From Nitrospira_E sp965223635 (lineage in GTDB: Bacteria > Nitrospirota > Nitrospiria > Nitrospirales > UBA8639): a DNA stretch of 64,000 bases. A program made the translations under genes and the position numbers. Under the pieces are notes generated by a model. That model searched no databases. It saw only the letters and a list, made by a program, of their open reading frames with translations, and had not been told where the DNA came from. Shown here piece after piece: positions 26,735-34,724 of the stretch. Within the stretch, counting starts at the first letter, position 1. Every line of letters begins with the position of its first letter. The stretch lies in the NCBI GenBank assembly GCA_965223635.1, contig OZ245007.1:1116001-1180000 (forward strand), written 5' to 3'.

Positions 26735-27406
26735 ATGCGTAGAATGTTTATAGGACTTTTTGGTGGCAGCTTCAATCCCATTCACAATGGACACCTGCAC
26801 ATTGCCAACTATGTCTACAATGCGATGTCGCTTGATCGAGTCATTTTCATTCCCACTGGCGACCCGCCCCACAAACCAGCCACATCTTTGGCGCCAGCTC
26901 ACCATCGTTTAGCCATGGTAAAACTCGCTACCGAAGCAATTGAACATTTGGTGGTGGATGATCAAGAAGCCTTGTCTCCTCAGGTGTCCTATAGTGTTGA
27001 CACGGTTACCCGGCTTCAACAGGCATCCCCAACTAGAACCAAGCTAGGTTTTATCATTGGCCTAGATGCATTTTTAGAATTTGAAAGTTGGAAACAGGCC
27101 ACTCGTTTACTTGAAATGTGCCAAATGATTGTCTGCTCCAGGCCAGGAGTCACCTTTGCCCAGCTTCAGTCTTTATCCATTCTACCTTTTATCCCACCTT
27201 CCAGCCTTCATGCCCTTGACAAAGAAGCCAATGCTCGTTTCGATATCCATTTGGCTTCTGGAAGTTGCATAACTCTATTATCTGTCCCACCTTTTGACGC
27301 CTCGGCGTCTCAGATTCGAGAGCAACTTGCCCTACAACGCCCAATAGGACATTGGTTGCCGCCTTCTGTGGAGTCCTATATAATCCGGCACCAAGTGTAT
27401 CCATGA
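26735..27406 (+). CDS. nadD: Nicotinate-nucleotide adenylyltransferase
   Basis: A 223-residue enzyme making deamido-NAD from nicotinate mononucleotide and ATP. The nucleotidyltransferase motifs are clear: FGGSFNPIHNGHLHIANY (the HxGH motif) near the N-terminus and the C-terminal ISxTxIR-like SASQIREQ. ATG 26735 or 26744 may be the start. The stop overlaps the start of rsfS by 4 bases, the standard nadD-rsfS pairing. Confidence 0.95.
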   Translation: MRRMFIGLFGGSFNPIHNGHLHIANYVYNAMSLDRVIFIPTGDPPHKPATSLAPAHHRLAMVKLATEAIEHLVVDDQEALSPQVSYSVDTVTRLQQASPTRTKLGFIIGLDAFLEFESWKQATRLLEMCQMIVCSRPGVTFAQLQSLSILPFIPPSSLHALDKEANARFDIHLASGSCITLLSVPPFDASASQIREQLALQRPIGHWLPPSVESYIIRHQVYP

Positions 27407-27816
27407 GTCACACAACCCCACCCAAATCATCCCGTTCTCCTGAACAAGCCATCTTTATCGCGCAGGCAGCCAAAGAAAAAAAGGCCGAAGATGTCTTGGT
27501 GTTAGAAGTCGGCGATCTCACATCTATTGCCGATTTTTTCATCTTTGCCTCAGGTGAATCTGACCGGCAAGTACGAGGACTCACGGCATTTATTGAAAAG
27601 GAAATGGCCCTGCGATATCACACACATCCCGTCATTGAAGGGAAGGAGACGGCCAACTGGGTACTACTGGATTATGGGGACATCATCGTCCATATTTTTC
27701 GATCTGATATCAGACAGTATTATGCTTTGGAAAAGATGTGGGCCGATGCTCCCCACATTACCATTCCAGAATCTGAACAGCCACTTGCGCCATCACAACA
27801 ACTCGTCAGCGGATAA
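27403..27816 (+). CDS. rsfS: Ribosomal silencing factor RsfS (Iojap family)
   Basis: A 137-residue protein that binds L14 and blocks subunit joining under nutrient limitation. The family core is visible: KKAEDVLVLEVGDLTSIADFFIFASGESDRQVRGL and the C-terminal WVLLDYGDIIVHIFRSDIRQYYALEKMW. ATG 27403 overlaps the nadD stop (ATGA). The frame is open 51 bases upstream, but that stretch is nadD. Confidence 0.95.
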   Translation: MSHTTPPKSSRSPEQAIFIAQAAKEKKAEDVLVLEVGDLTSIADFFIFASGESDRQVRGLTAFIEKEMALRYHTHPVIEGKETANWVLLDYGDIIVHIFRSDIRQYYALEKMWADAPHITIPESEQPLAPSQQLVSG

Positions 27817-27842
27817 TACGAGACTTACACAGGAGAAGCCCA

Positions 27843-28862
27843 ATGACTTGCTTCCAAGATTTAGCAGACCGAGTCCTCAGTGGAGCATCGCCTACACGAG
27901 AACAAGCCTTAGATATACTCGCCACACCTCAAGGCAAACTCTTAGACCTCGTCAATGCCGCCTATAAGATTCGGTCACGATATTTTGGCAACACCGTTCG
28001 TCTGCAAATGTTGTTGAATGCCAAAAGTGGGGCCTGCCAAGAGGATTGCCATTACTGCTCGCAATCAACAATCTCCGATGCTCCGATTGACCGCTATGCG
28101 TTGTTAACACCAGAAAAAATGATGGAAGGCGCTCGCCGCGCCGCTGAGGCCAAAGCCCAACGGTACTGCATCGTCATTAGTGGCCGTTCACCCTTGCAAT
28201 CGGAAATCACCCAAATATCCAGTGCCGTCAAAACAATAAAAAATGAAATCCCTATTCAAATTTGTTGTTCCTTAGGACTGCTCAATGGCGAACAGGCCAA
28301 CCAATTGAAAGAGGCCGGTGTGGATCGCATTAATCACAACCTCAACACCAGCGAATCCTTTCATCCCTCCATTTGCACCACACATACCTATCAAGATCGG
28401 ATCGACACGCTGAAACATGCGCGTGCGGCAGGGCTGGAACTCTGTAGCGGTGGGATAGTCGGGATGGGTGAAAAAGATGAAGACTTAGTGGACCTAGCAC
28501 TCGCGTTGAAAGAAGTTCAACCCGATTCGATTCCACTCAACATGCTCTATCCAGTCGACGGGACACCCTTTGGCGAAAAAAATGATTTGACCCCTGCCCG
28601 ATGCCTGACCATCTTGTGCCTCTTCCGCTTCCTACATCCACGAACTGAAATTCGTGCCGCTGGCGGACGTGAAAAAAACCTGCGTTCGCTCCAACCACTA
28701 GCCCTCTATGTGGCAGATTCGCTCTTCGTCGATGGCTACCTAACCACCCCAGGCCTTGCTCACAAAGAAGTCTGGGACATGATCAAAGACATGGGTTTCA
28801 CCGTAGAAGTTACCTACCAAGACACAGAAACAACATCGCAAGCCGAACGCTGCTCAGCCTAA
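27843..28862 (+). CDS. bioB: Biotin synthase
   Basis: A 339-residue radical SAM enzyme inserting sulfur into dethiobiotin. The radical SAM cluster cysteines are in GACQEDCHYCSQS. The second-cluster region and YNHNLNTS-type segment (RINHNLNTSESF) and the C-terminal GYLTTPG are conserved. The ribosome site AGGAGAAGCCCAATG is strong. An IS6-family element begins one base after the stop codon at 28862, so the coding region appears intact but its natural 3' flank is lost. No other bio genes are in the window. Confidence 0.95.
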   Translation: MTCFQDLADRVLSGASPTREQALDILATPQGKLLDLVNAAYKIRSRYFGNTVRLQMLLNAKSGACQEDCHYCSQSTISDAPIDRYALLTPEKMMEGARRAAEAKAQRYCIVISGRSPLQSEITQISSAVKTIKNEIPIQICCSLGLLNGEQANQLKEAGVDRINHNLNTSESFHPSICTTHTYQDRIDTLKHARAAGLELCSGGIVGMGEKDEDLVDLALALKEVQPDSIPLNMLYPVDGTPFGEKNDLTPARCLTILCLFRFLHPRTEIRAAGGREKNLRSLQPLALYVADSLFVDGYLTTPGLAHKEVWDMIKDMGFTVEVTYQDTETTSQAERCSA

Positions 28863-28863
28863 C

Positions 28864-29658
28864 GGTTGTGTCGCAAATAGGAATGGGAGACGAACAAGAC
28901 CCCATCCACTTCCTTGGCTAGGCGGCGAGCGAATAGAATTGATTGGCACATGAGGTGAAAGCTCTCGCCGTCGTTTTCATCTGCCCCTTCTTGATCATCG
29001 CCATGACTTCGATGCCAGCTAACGTGCGTTGCGCGGCATAAAAGTTTTTGAAGCCAAGCATCGGACGTATGAGCCGTTTAATCCGTTGGTGGTCTTGCTC
29101 CACGATGTTATTCAAATATTTGCACTGCCGGGGATTGAGCCGTGTGTAGTGGTCTTTGTCGACTTGTTTGAGCCCGGCGGCATTCACGCCACTTTGATTA
29201 ATATTGACCAAACTCGGCTTTCTGTTTCTCTTGATCGCTTTCTTCAAAAAGCGCCGCGCCGCCTGCCGATCGCGGGTGGCAGTGAGGAGAAAGCCGATCG
29301 TGTGGCCGTGCTTATTCATGGCGCGATAATAATATGTCCAGTGGCCTTTCACCTTGAGTATACGTCTCGTCCATTCGCCAGCGCGTCCCCACGCGTTTCT
29401 TCTTGTGCCGAAAGGCGGCGTCGAGTTGAGGGGCATAGTGCAGCACCCAGCGATTGATAGTGGAGTGATCGACGGAGAACCCCCGCTCAGCTATTATTTC
29501 TTCAATATCCCGGCAACTGAGGGAGTAGGCGAGATACCACCGCACACTTTGGAGGATCATATCTTGGTGAAAATGTCGCCCTTGAAAGGATAGAGTGGCC
29601 AGCATGTGCTCCCCTAAAATGGCTCATGATACCATATCGCTCAAATTGCGATAGAACC
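28864..29658 (-). mobile_element. IS6-family insertion sequence, inactive
   Basis: The 795 bp element is bounded by imperfect inverted ends: GGTTGTGTCGCAA at 28864-28876, and the complement of GGTTCTATCGCAA at 29646-29658. Size and end sequence fit IS6/IS26-type elements. No 8 bp target duplication is visible (agcctaac left, ctctggaa right), which points to formation by recombination or to a deletion beside one end. The transposase is frameshifted. Confidence 0.75.
28918..29605 (-). pseudogene. IS6-family transposase, frameshifted
   Basis: The N-terminal part (29605 to about 29350) has the IS6 helix-turn-helix and the first DDE Asp in RWRMDETY. The C-terminal part (to 28918) continues with KVKGHWTYYYRAMNKHGHT, NNIVEQDHQRIKRLIRPMLGFK and the remaining DDE residues. 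The two parts are in different frames. One extra base just after the DETY codons, near 29358, breaks the frame. IS6 elements do not normally use frameshifting, so this is a disabled copy. Confidence 0.85.
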
Positions 29659-29684
29659 CTCTGGAAAAGACAACCTTTGTGAAT

Positions 29685-29711
29685 GTTCAAAACAGTTCGT
29701 CCAGCAAGGCC
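29685..29711 (+). repeat. Fragment of the 185 bp structured repeat
   Basis: A 27-base stretch beginning GTTCAAAACAGTTCGTCC is identical or nearly identical to the left arm of the repeats at 37305 and 47848. The flanks do not match, so this is a broken copy lying between the IS6 element and the ankyrin gene. The 29659-29974 stretch otherwise holds nothing I can support. Confidence 0.55.
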
Positions 29712-29974
29712 CTCCAATTGCCCTCCACGAGATCCCCCGTTTCGTCTCTGCTCTAATTCCCTTACGGTTTTCCAGAGTAGACGGTGGAGCTCGATTGATT
29801 CTTCCCAAAAAAATTTGTCTTCAACCATTGACGGACTAGTCATTGTCTTTCACAATCATACCTTCGGCAGGATTGAAAGGCTGCACTGGGAACAACAATG
29901 AGCGAATCACTATCCAAAGGCTCCGTCCAAAAGATCTTCAAGGGGTTCTTTTTCCTCACCCATTCAGAAGCAAC

Positions 29975-31462
29975 ATGATGACTAATTTTTATAGAGCCAA
30001 AGGTCTACTGGTATTCAAACATCTGGTAATAATTCTGTGTTTAGGTCTTGGATTGAGCTCGTCCGGCTGGTGCGAGGACCATTTTCAAGAATTTTTTTGG
30101 TCGAGGGGTCAGGTGGAGAACCTTCTAAAGAAAAAAGGGGCCAATCTGAATGTGAGGGATAGAATGGGGGAAACTCCACTACTTTGGGTCGCGCGGAGGA
30201 GGGATCTGACCATGGTGGAGGCCCTGCTGGCGAAGGGGTCCGATCCAAACTTCGCTGATGCAGACGACGGGAATACACCCCTACATGCTGCCGCATATTG
30301 GGGAGACCGTAAGGTGGTGGAGGCCCTCCTGGCGAAGGGAGCCGACCCAAATGCTACTTATCTGCATGGGCGAACCCCGCTGCATATGGCCTCCGCATGG
30401 GGGCACCCTAAGGTGGTGGAGGCCCTGTTGGCGAAGGGAGCCGACCCTAATGCCGCTGAACAGTTTGGGCTGACCTCCCTGCATATGGCCGCAATGAACG
30501 GGCACCATGAGGTGGTGGTGATCTTGTTGACCAGAGGAGCGCACATCAATGCTGCTGGTCGGTGGGAGCGGCACACCCCTCTGCATCTGGCCGCAAGGGA
30601 GGGGCACCTTGCCGTGGTGGAGGCTTTGCTTCCCAGAGGGGCGAACATCAATGCCATGCAGCAGCACGGAGAGACACCTCTACACTGGGCCAGTGGAGCG
30701 GGACACCACGGAGTAGTGATGGTCCTGCTGACCAAAGGAGCGGACCTCAATGCCGCTGATCAGTGGGGGCAGACTTCCCTGCATAAGGCCGCAGCAAAAG
30801 GGCACCATAAGATAGTGGTAGCCTTGCTGTTACAGGGAGCGAACGTCAATGCCGCTAGCGTTGTGGGGACGCCCCTGCATGAGGCCGCAGCGGGGGGACA
30901 TCATGAGGTGGTAGAGGCTTTGCTAGCCAGGGGGGCGCACATCAATGCCGCTGATCAGTCGGGGCGTACCCCCCTGCATAAGGCGGCAGCAAAAGGGCAC
31001 CGTAAGATAGTGGTAGCCTTACTGTCACAGGGAGCGGATGTCAATGCCGCTAGCGTTGTGGGGACGCCCCTGCATAAGGCTGCAGTGGGGGGACATCATG
31101 AGGTGGTAGAGGCTTTGCTGGCCAGAGGGGCGCACATTAATGCCGCTGGTGGGAGGGAGCGGCACACCCCTCTGCATCTGGCCGCAAGGGAGGGGCACCA
31201 TGAGGTGGTGACGACCTTGCTAGCAAAGGGGGCGGATCTCAATGCCGTTGATAAGGATCAGCAAACCCCTTTACATAAGGCCGCAATAAGGAGACACCAC
31301 CACGTAATAAAAGTCTTATTGAAAGAGGGGGCAAAATTAGACCTTCGTGATCGACGCGGCCGTACCGCCTTTGATCTGGCTGACGAGAAAGGGGGGAAAG
31401 CGATGATTGATGCTCTGAAAACAAGGATGGAAAGCCACGAACGTTCACAGGGAGGCCTGTGA
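29975..31462 (+). CDS. Exported ankyrin-repeat protein
   Basis: About 495 residues: a signal peptide (HLVIILCLGLGLSSSGWCEDH) followed by about 13 ankyrin repeats of the form TPLHxAAxxGHxxVVxxLLxxGAxxN (for example NGHHEVVVILLTRGAHINAA). ATG 29975 or 29978 starts the signal peptide; the frame is open to 29843 without coding character. Repeats around 30790-31140 include near-identical copies (KGHHKIVVALLLQGANVNAA and KGHRKIVVALLSQGADVNAA), a sign of recent internal duplication. The DNA is G-rich compared with its neighbours. Ankyrins bind proteins; the partner is unknown. It lies between two IS elements. Confidence 0.85.
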   Translation: MMTNFYRAKGLLVFKHLVIILCLGLGLSSSGWCEDHFQEFFWSRGQVENLLKKKGANLNVRDRMGETPLLWVARRRDLTMVEALLAKGSDPNFADADDGNTPLHAAAYWGDRKVVEALLAKGADPNATYLHGRTPLHMASAWGHPKVVEALLAKGADPNAAEQFGLTSLHMAAMNGHHEVVVILLTRGAHINAAGRWERHTPLHLAAREGHLAVVEALLPRGANINAMQQHGETPLHWASGAGHHGVVMVLLTKGADLNAADQWGQTSLHKAAAKGHHKIVVALLLQGANVNAASVVGTPLHEAAAGGHHEVVEALLARGAHINAADQSGRTPLHKAAAKGHRKIVVALLSQGADVNAASVVGTPLHKAAVGGHHEVVEALLARGAHINAAGGRERHTPLHLAAREGHHEVVTTLLAKGADLNAVDKDQQTPLHKAAIRRHHHVIKVLLKEGAKLDLRDRRGRTAFDLADEKGGKAMIDALKTRMESHERSQGGL

Positions 31463-31591
31463 AACAGGGAACGCAGGATAGTGGTGATTTTCTTGTGGCA
31501 TGAACGGAATTGTTACAAATAGTTACAACGCGGATTTTTCCTGACGCACCCCTGGCTTGAACTTTTTCGCCCAGACGCGACTTTTAGCCTA

Positions 31592-32397
31592 GGGCGTGTT
31601 AACACTGTTTAATGCAACGACAATCAGAGCCCAAGAGATGAAAAAAAGTAAACACCACATCTAATTTGTCGTACCGTGTGAAGATTCGCCGGAACCCTTT
31701 CAGTCGGCGGAAAAGCCGTGCCACCTCATTGCGTTGTTTGTCGCGCTCCCGGTCGTACGCCCACGATTCCCGACGATTCTTTTTCGGCACCACCCCCGGG
31801 ACACCACCCAGATCCCGCACCAACTGACGAGTTGCGTCCCCTTCATAGGCACGATCCATGAGCACATATGTGGCCGTCAACGTCGTCTGCTTTAACAACG
31901 CTCGCCCTGCCGGCCCATCCCCCGCGTTCCCTGGCGATAAGGAGAAATTCACCGCCGTTCGAGTATCTGCGGCAACCAGATGAATCTTGGTGGTCCACCC
32001 CGCGCGGGACCTTCCAATAGCTTGTGGCCCGTTTTTTTAACGCACCGGTTCCATCCGGATGGACTTTCACTGCACTGCTATCCAGTGAAACGGCTTCGAC
32101 TCGAACGTGTATGATCTCCCGCTGCTGGAGGGCCGTAAAGACGCGATCAAGCACGCCGCTTTTGGCCCACCGGTTCATCCGAGTGTAGATCGTATGCCAA
32201 TGCCCGTAATGCTTGGGCAACCCTCGCCACTTACAGCCCTGCTCGGCCACATACAAAATCGCGTTAAGCACTTGACGATTATCAATGGATACATTGCCGC
32301 GTTGCCGAGGCAAAAAGGGTTGAATGAGTTGATACGGCAAGTCGGTCAGCTCCATGCTTGCAGTATACCGCATTTAATCTATAGTGTTAACAAACCC
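31592..32397 (-). mobile_element. IS5-family insertion sequence (IS427-like group)
   Basis: An 806 bp element with imperfect ends: GGGCGTGTTAACACT at 31592-31606 and the complement of GGGTTTGTTAACACT ending at 32397. The dinucleotide TA flanks both ends. Its two overlapping transposase frames are joined by a slippery A7 run. It separates the ankyrin gene from the HicAB module. Confidence 0.82.
31599..32373 (-). CDS. IS5-family transposase, two frames joined by -1 frameshift
   Basis: Frame 1 (32373/32355 to about 31843) carries the DUF4096-like N-terminus (LPYQLIQPFLPRQRGNVSID) and the first catalytic Asp region (EAVSLDSSAVKVHPDG). Frame 2 (to 31599) carries NFSLSPGNAGDGPAGRALL, YVLMDRAYEGDATRQL and the final Glu in RRLKGFRRIFTRYDK. 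A run of seven A on the minus strand (32032-32038) with sequence A-AAA-AAC lets -1 slippage join KK to NGPQAIGRSRAGWTTK. This is the usual arrangement in the group, so the element may be active. Start is probably ATG 32355. Confidence 0.82.
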
Positions 32398-32721
32398 TAG
32401 CAACACCCTGGAATTATGGCGAGGACGAAATTGGGAGATGATTGTGAAGGCCACCCAGTTCAATGGGCCAGCGTAGGCGGCCAAGAGTAGCGGCTAAAGA
32501 GGAGTCATGGAGAGAATCTAAATTATCTCATAAAGCAAGCAACCTAACCCCACTGGAGTTCACCTGATCCAAGATGTCCAGAATATTGCCATCACGAGCA
32601 AAAAACCCAATAAAACTATCCCACGTATCTCTAGTGGTGAGAAAAGGGTGAAGTGCATAGGCACGAACCCTATAGGCCTGAGGCATAATCCGCTATACTT
32701 CTCAAAAAGGAGAAATAAACT
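32398..32721. other. Non-coding stretch between IS5 element and hicB
   Basis: About 320 bases without a supported gene. The only signal is a possible -10 TATACT (32694-32699) followed by the ribosome site AAAGGAG for hicB. The rest looks like decayed sequence. Confidence 0.4.
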
Positions 32722-32943
32722 ATGAACGAACAATTAACCGCAGTGTTTCAAGAAGTCGCAGAAGGCTATATTGGTTTTGTCGAGGAACTTCCTGGAGCCC
32801 ACACTCAGAGAACCACGCTCGAAGAAGTTCGCTCGAACTTGCAGGAAGCCGTTCGACTTATCCTCGAAGCCAATCGAACAGTGGCGGCAGAAAGCTTCCG
32901 AGATAAGACCGTCATCCGTGAGCCTCTTGCCTTAATTTCATGA
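32722..32943 (+). CDS. hicB: HicB-family antitoxin
   Basis: A 73-residue protein with the HicB core: AVFQEVAEGYIGFVEELPGAHTQRTTLEEVRSNLQEAVRLIL. HicB binds and neutralises the mRNA interferase HicA and represses the operon. It is the short form without a C-terminal DNA-binding domain. The ribosome site AAGGAG is good, and the stop overlaps the start of the broken hicA gene (ATGA). It appears intact. Confidence 0.85.
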   Translation: MNEQLTAVFQEVAEGYIGFVEELPGAHTQRTTLEEVRSNLQEAVRLILEANRTVAAESFRDKTVIREPLALIS

Positions 32944-33121
32944 AGCGAATTGATTTGATCCGCCATATGGAGGGGTATGGCGTCAAACTCTTACACGAAG
33001 GGAGCAACCGCAGTGTATAAATCGTGCAGCCGGGAAAACATCTACCGTTCTACGCCATCGAGAAATTAACGAGTTTCTAGCCAAGAAAATCTGCAAAGAT
33101 CTTGAGATCCCCATCCCATAA
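32940..33121 (+). pseudogene. hicA: HicA toxin pseudogene
   Basis: ATG 32940 opens MKRIDLIRHMEGYGVKLLHEGSNRSV, a typical HicA start including the catalytic His region, then hits TAA where Tyr is expected. A later shift of frame restores STVLRHREINEFLAKKICKDLEIP up to the stop at 33119-33121. Two independent lesions (a nonsense change and an indel between about 33035 and 33050) show the toxin is dead while its antitoxin remains open. Confidence 0.75.
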
Positions 33122-33170
33122 TTCTTCACAAGCCTGACACCCATCCCTACCTGAAGAGATTCGATCGAGA

Positions 33171-33338
33171 ATGGAGCTTGCTTTCGACTCGGCAAGTTCT
33201 AAACGAGGGAACGGACCAGTGGGACGGACGAAGCGGGTGTTTGAGCGGGTCGCGTCGTTACCGCACCATCAGCAACAGAAGATTTTGGATGTGGTCGATG
33301 CGCTGGTCACGCAAACCGATCAACGCTCAGCGTCGTGA
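33171..33338 (+). pseudogene. C-terminal remnant of an XRE-type regulator
   Basis: A 55-residue open frame reads GRTKRVFERVASLPHHQQQK and ILDVVDALVTQ. It resembles the end of small XRE-family helix-turn-helix regulators; the helix-turn-helix itself is absent. Probably a decayed fragment of a toxin-antitoxin or phage-type regulator. Confidence 0.35.
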
Positions 33339-33483
33339 GGATAAGCAGCTAAAGGGGTGGAGTGGGACAAGACTGGAGCTGTGGGGTTGCAACACGCTAC
33401 CCCGGTTGTGGACCTCATTTGTTTGACCTGAAGAACTCTTGCATGATCCTTGGAACATGGTGCACTTCGAACTTGAATTCACC

Positions 33484-33909
33484 TTATTTACGTCTAAAGG
33501 CATTTTTCTTATTCTTACGAGGAGAGATTTCTGCCTTTTTGGAAAATCGGATCAATTCTTTATCTATTACCTGGTTAAGTCGGTCGGAAAATTCCTTGCC
33601 ATAGTATGTTGGGACAAAACGTGGGATCCCAATATCCCCAGCTTCCCCTCCCGCCCAGAGAAACTGTCCGTCTTGGCTCTCAAGATCAACCCTCATACCT
33701 TCAATTGCTAATAGAAGAGCTTGAAGCATATCAAAACTATAAACATATTTTAGTGTGGCTTTTCCTAAACCCTTTATCCTGTAAAAACAGACCCATTCAT
33801 CATCTTTTACTATACGTGGTTTTCCAAGCGTTAAGGTTATTACCTTTTGAGGTTTGCCGACCACAAATATTTCTCTTTCACCAATAATAGTTCCAATTTC
33901 CCGTTTCAT
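33484..33909 (-). CDS. Hypothetical protein, unrecognised (accessory region)
   Basis: 141 residues, no signal peptide or membrane segment. The N-terminal half is beta-rich (IFVVGKPQKVITLTLGKPRI, EWVCFYRIKGLG). A middle helix reads YVYSFDMLQALLLAIEGMRVDL and the C-terminus is basic (KNKKNAFRRK). It might belong to a small DUF family of immunity-like proteins found beside mobile DNA, but I do not recognise it. It stands alone between toxin-antitoxin remnants and vapBC. Confidence 0.6.
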   Translation of the reverse strand: MKREIGTIIGEREIFVVGKPQKVITLTLGKPRIVKDDEWVCFYRIKGLGKATLKYVYSFDMLQALLLAIEGMRVDLESQDGQFLWAGGEAGDIGIPRFVPTYYGKEFSDRLNQVIDKELIRFSKKAEISPRKNKKNAFRRK

Positions 33910-34047
33910 GTCCAGCCTTTTCTAAAAATTCCAAAAGCGCCAACCTCTATATACCGCCTCGCTGGCATAGACAAGTGCCTCTAGCTCGGAGACTCTCTAA
34001 AGAGCGACAGAAGTTTTCTCTACCTCTCGTACTTGCAGCACAAATCT

Positions 34048-34440
34048 TTACAGAACAGAGTCGAGTCCCAAACGTTGAACCATCGGGTCGAAGTCTTGAT
34101 CAGCATAGAGTAAGGGGATATGGTGTTCGATGCAGTAGGTCCCAATCATCACATCAATCGTCTTTCTGACAGTGACGCCCTGCTTTCGTAGTGTCCTGTA
34201 ATTTTTCGCACTTTTGATGGCCAACAGCCCTCCAAGCATCGACACGACAGGGAAGCTCTCAAGTATCCTGTTCGCCTCACGAAACTCTTGGTCCTCCTGA
34301 AAACCTTGAAGGATTTCTGTCAGGATCAGATCTCCAAGCAAAATTTCTTGGGTTCCCAGCAAAGAATCCAAGCTGTCTGTTTCTTGCGAAGGATTCCCAT
34401 TGAAGTAATCTATCCATACTGAAGAGTCGACAATGATCAT
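34048..34440 (-). CDS. vapC: VapC-family PIN-domain toxin
   Basis: A 130-residue endoribonuclease of the PIN fold. The acidic active-site residues are seen in IIVDSSVWIDYFNG (Asp5), the central Glu in LILTEILQGF, and Asp residues in KTIDVMIGTYC and YADQDFDPM. It cuts RNA (tRNA or rRNA in known members) when not bound by VapB. Its start overlaps the vapB stop by 4 bases. The gene appears intact. Confidence 0.88.
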   Translation of the reverse strand: MIIVDSSVWIDYFNGNPSQETDSLDSLLGTQEILLGDLILTEILQGFQEDQEFREANRILESFPVVSMLGGLLAIKSAKNYRTLRKQGVTVRKTIDVMIGTYCIEHHIPLLYADQDFDPMVQRLGLDSVL

Positions 34441-34637
34441 GCCTTTTTATCGAGTCTCATCGTTTCAAGATTTCCAGTCCATTTGAATTTTCCACGTCGA
34501 CGTTTCACGTTCTCTTGGCGTTTTAACCGAAGGAGAAGCTTTAAGCCTTCTTCCACCACACCTTTTTTTGTTTTGATGCCCGTAATCTTTTGAACGTCCG
34601 TGATCAATTGGTCATCAATGACAATGTTTGTTCGCAT
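34437..34637 (-). CDS. vapB: VapB-family antitoxin
   Basis: A 66-residue antitoxin with a ribbon-helix-helix N-terminus (MRTNIVIDDQLITDVQKITG) and a basic C-terminus that would bind VapC. ATG 34637 is chosen because GAGGGATTCC lies directly upstream; a GTG at 34649 is in frame. An inverted repeat at 34654-34681 overlapping a perfect TATAAT suggests autorepression. Confidence 0.85.
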   Translation of the reverse strand: MRTNIVIDDQLITDVQKITGIKTKKGVVEEGLKLLLRLKRQENVKRRRGKFKWTGNLETMRLDKKA

Positions 34638-34653
34638 GGAATCCCTCACAATT

Positions 34654-34681
34654 TGTGTATAATTTTATTATATCATACACA
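34654..34681 (-). promoter_or_regulatory. vapBC promoter-operator
   Basis: TGTGTAT (34654-34660) and ATACACA (34675-34681) form an inverted repeat around a minus-strand TATAAT -10 box (34672-34667), about 17 bases before vapB. A palindrome covering the -10 is the usual autoregulatory operator of VapB. Confidence 0.5.
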
Positions 34682-34724
34682 TTGCATTTCATACAGACAA
34701 GCAAGCTTGTACAATATTGAAAAT

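Noticed and set aside
30281..30750. Long minus-strand frames with repeated segments
   Set aside because: They are reflections of the ankyrin repeats on the other strand.
30795..31140. Tandem DNA repeats as a possible CRISPR array
   Set aside because: Units are about 99 bases, coding and without spacers; they are ankyrin repeats.
34048..34681. Toxin-antitoxin genes as part of a defence island
   Set aside because: Only vapBC and a broken hicAB are present; no restriction, CBASS, retron, CRISPR or similar genes accompany them.
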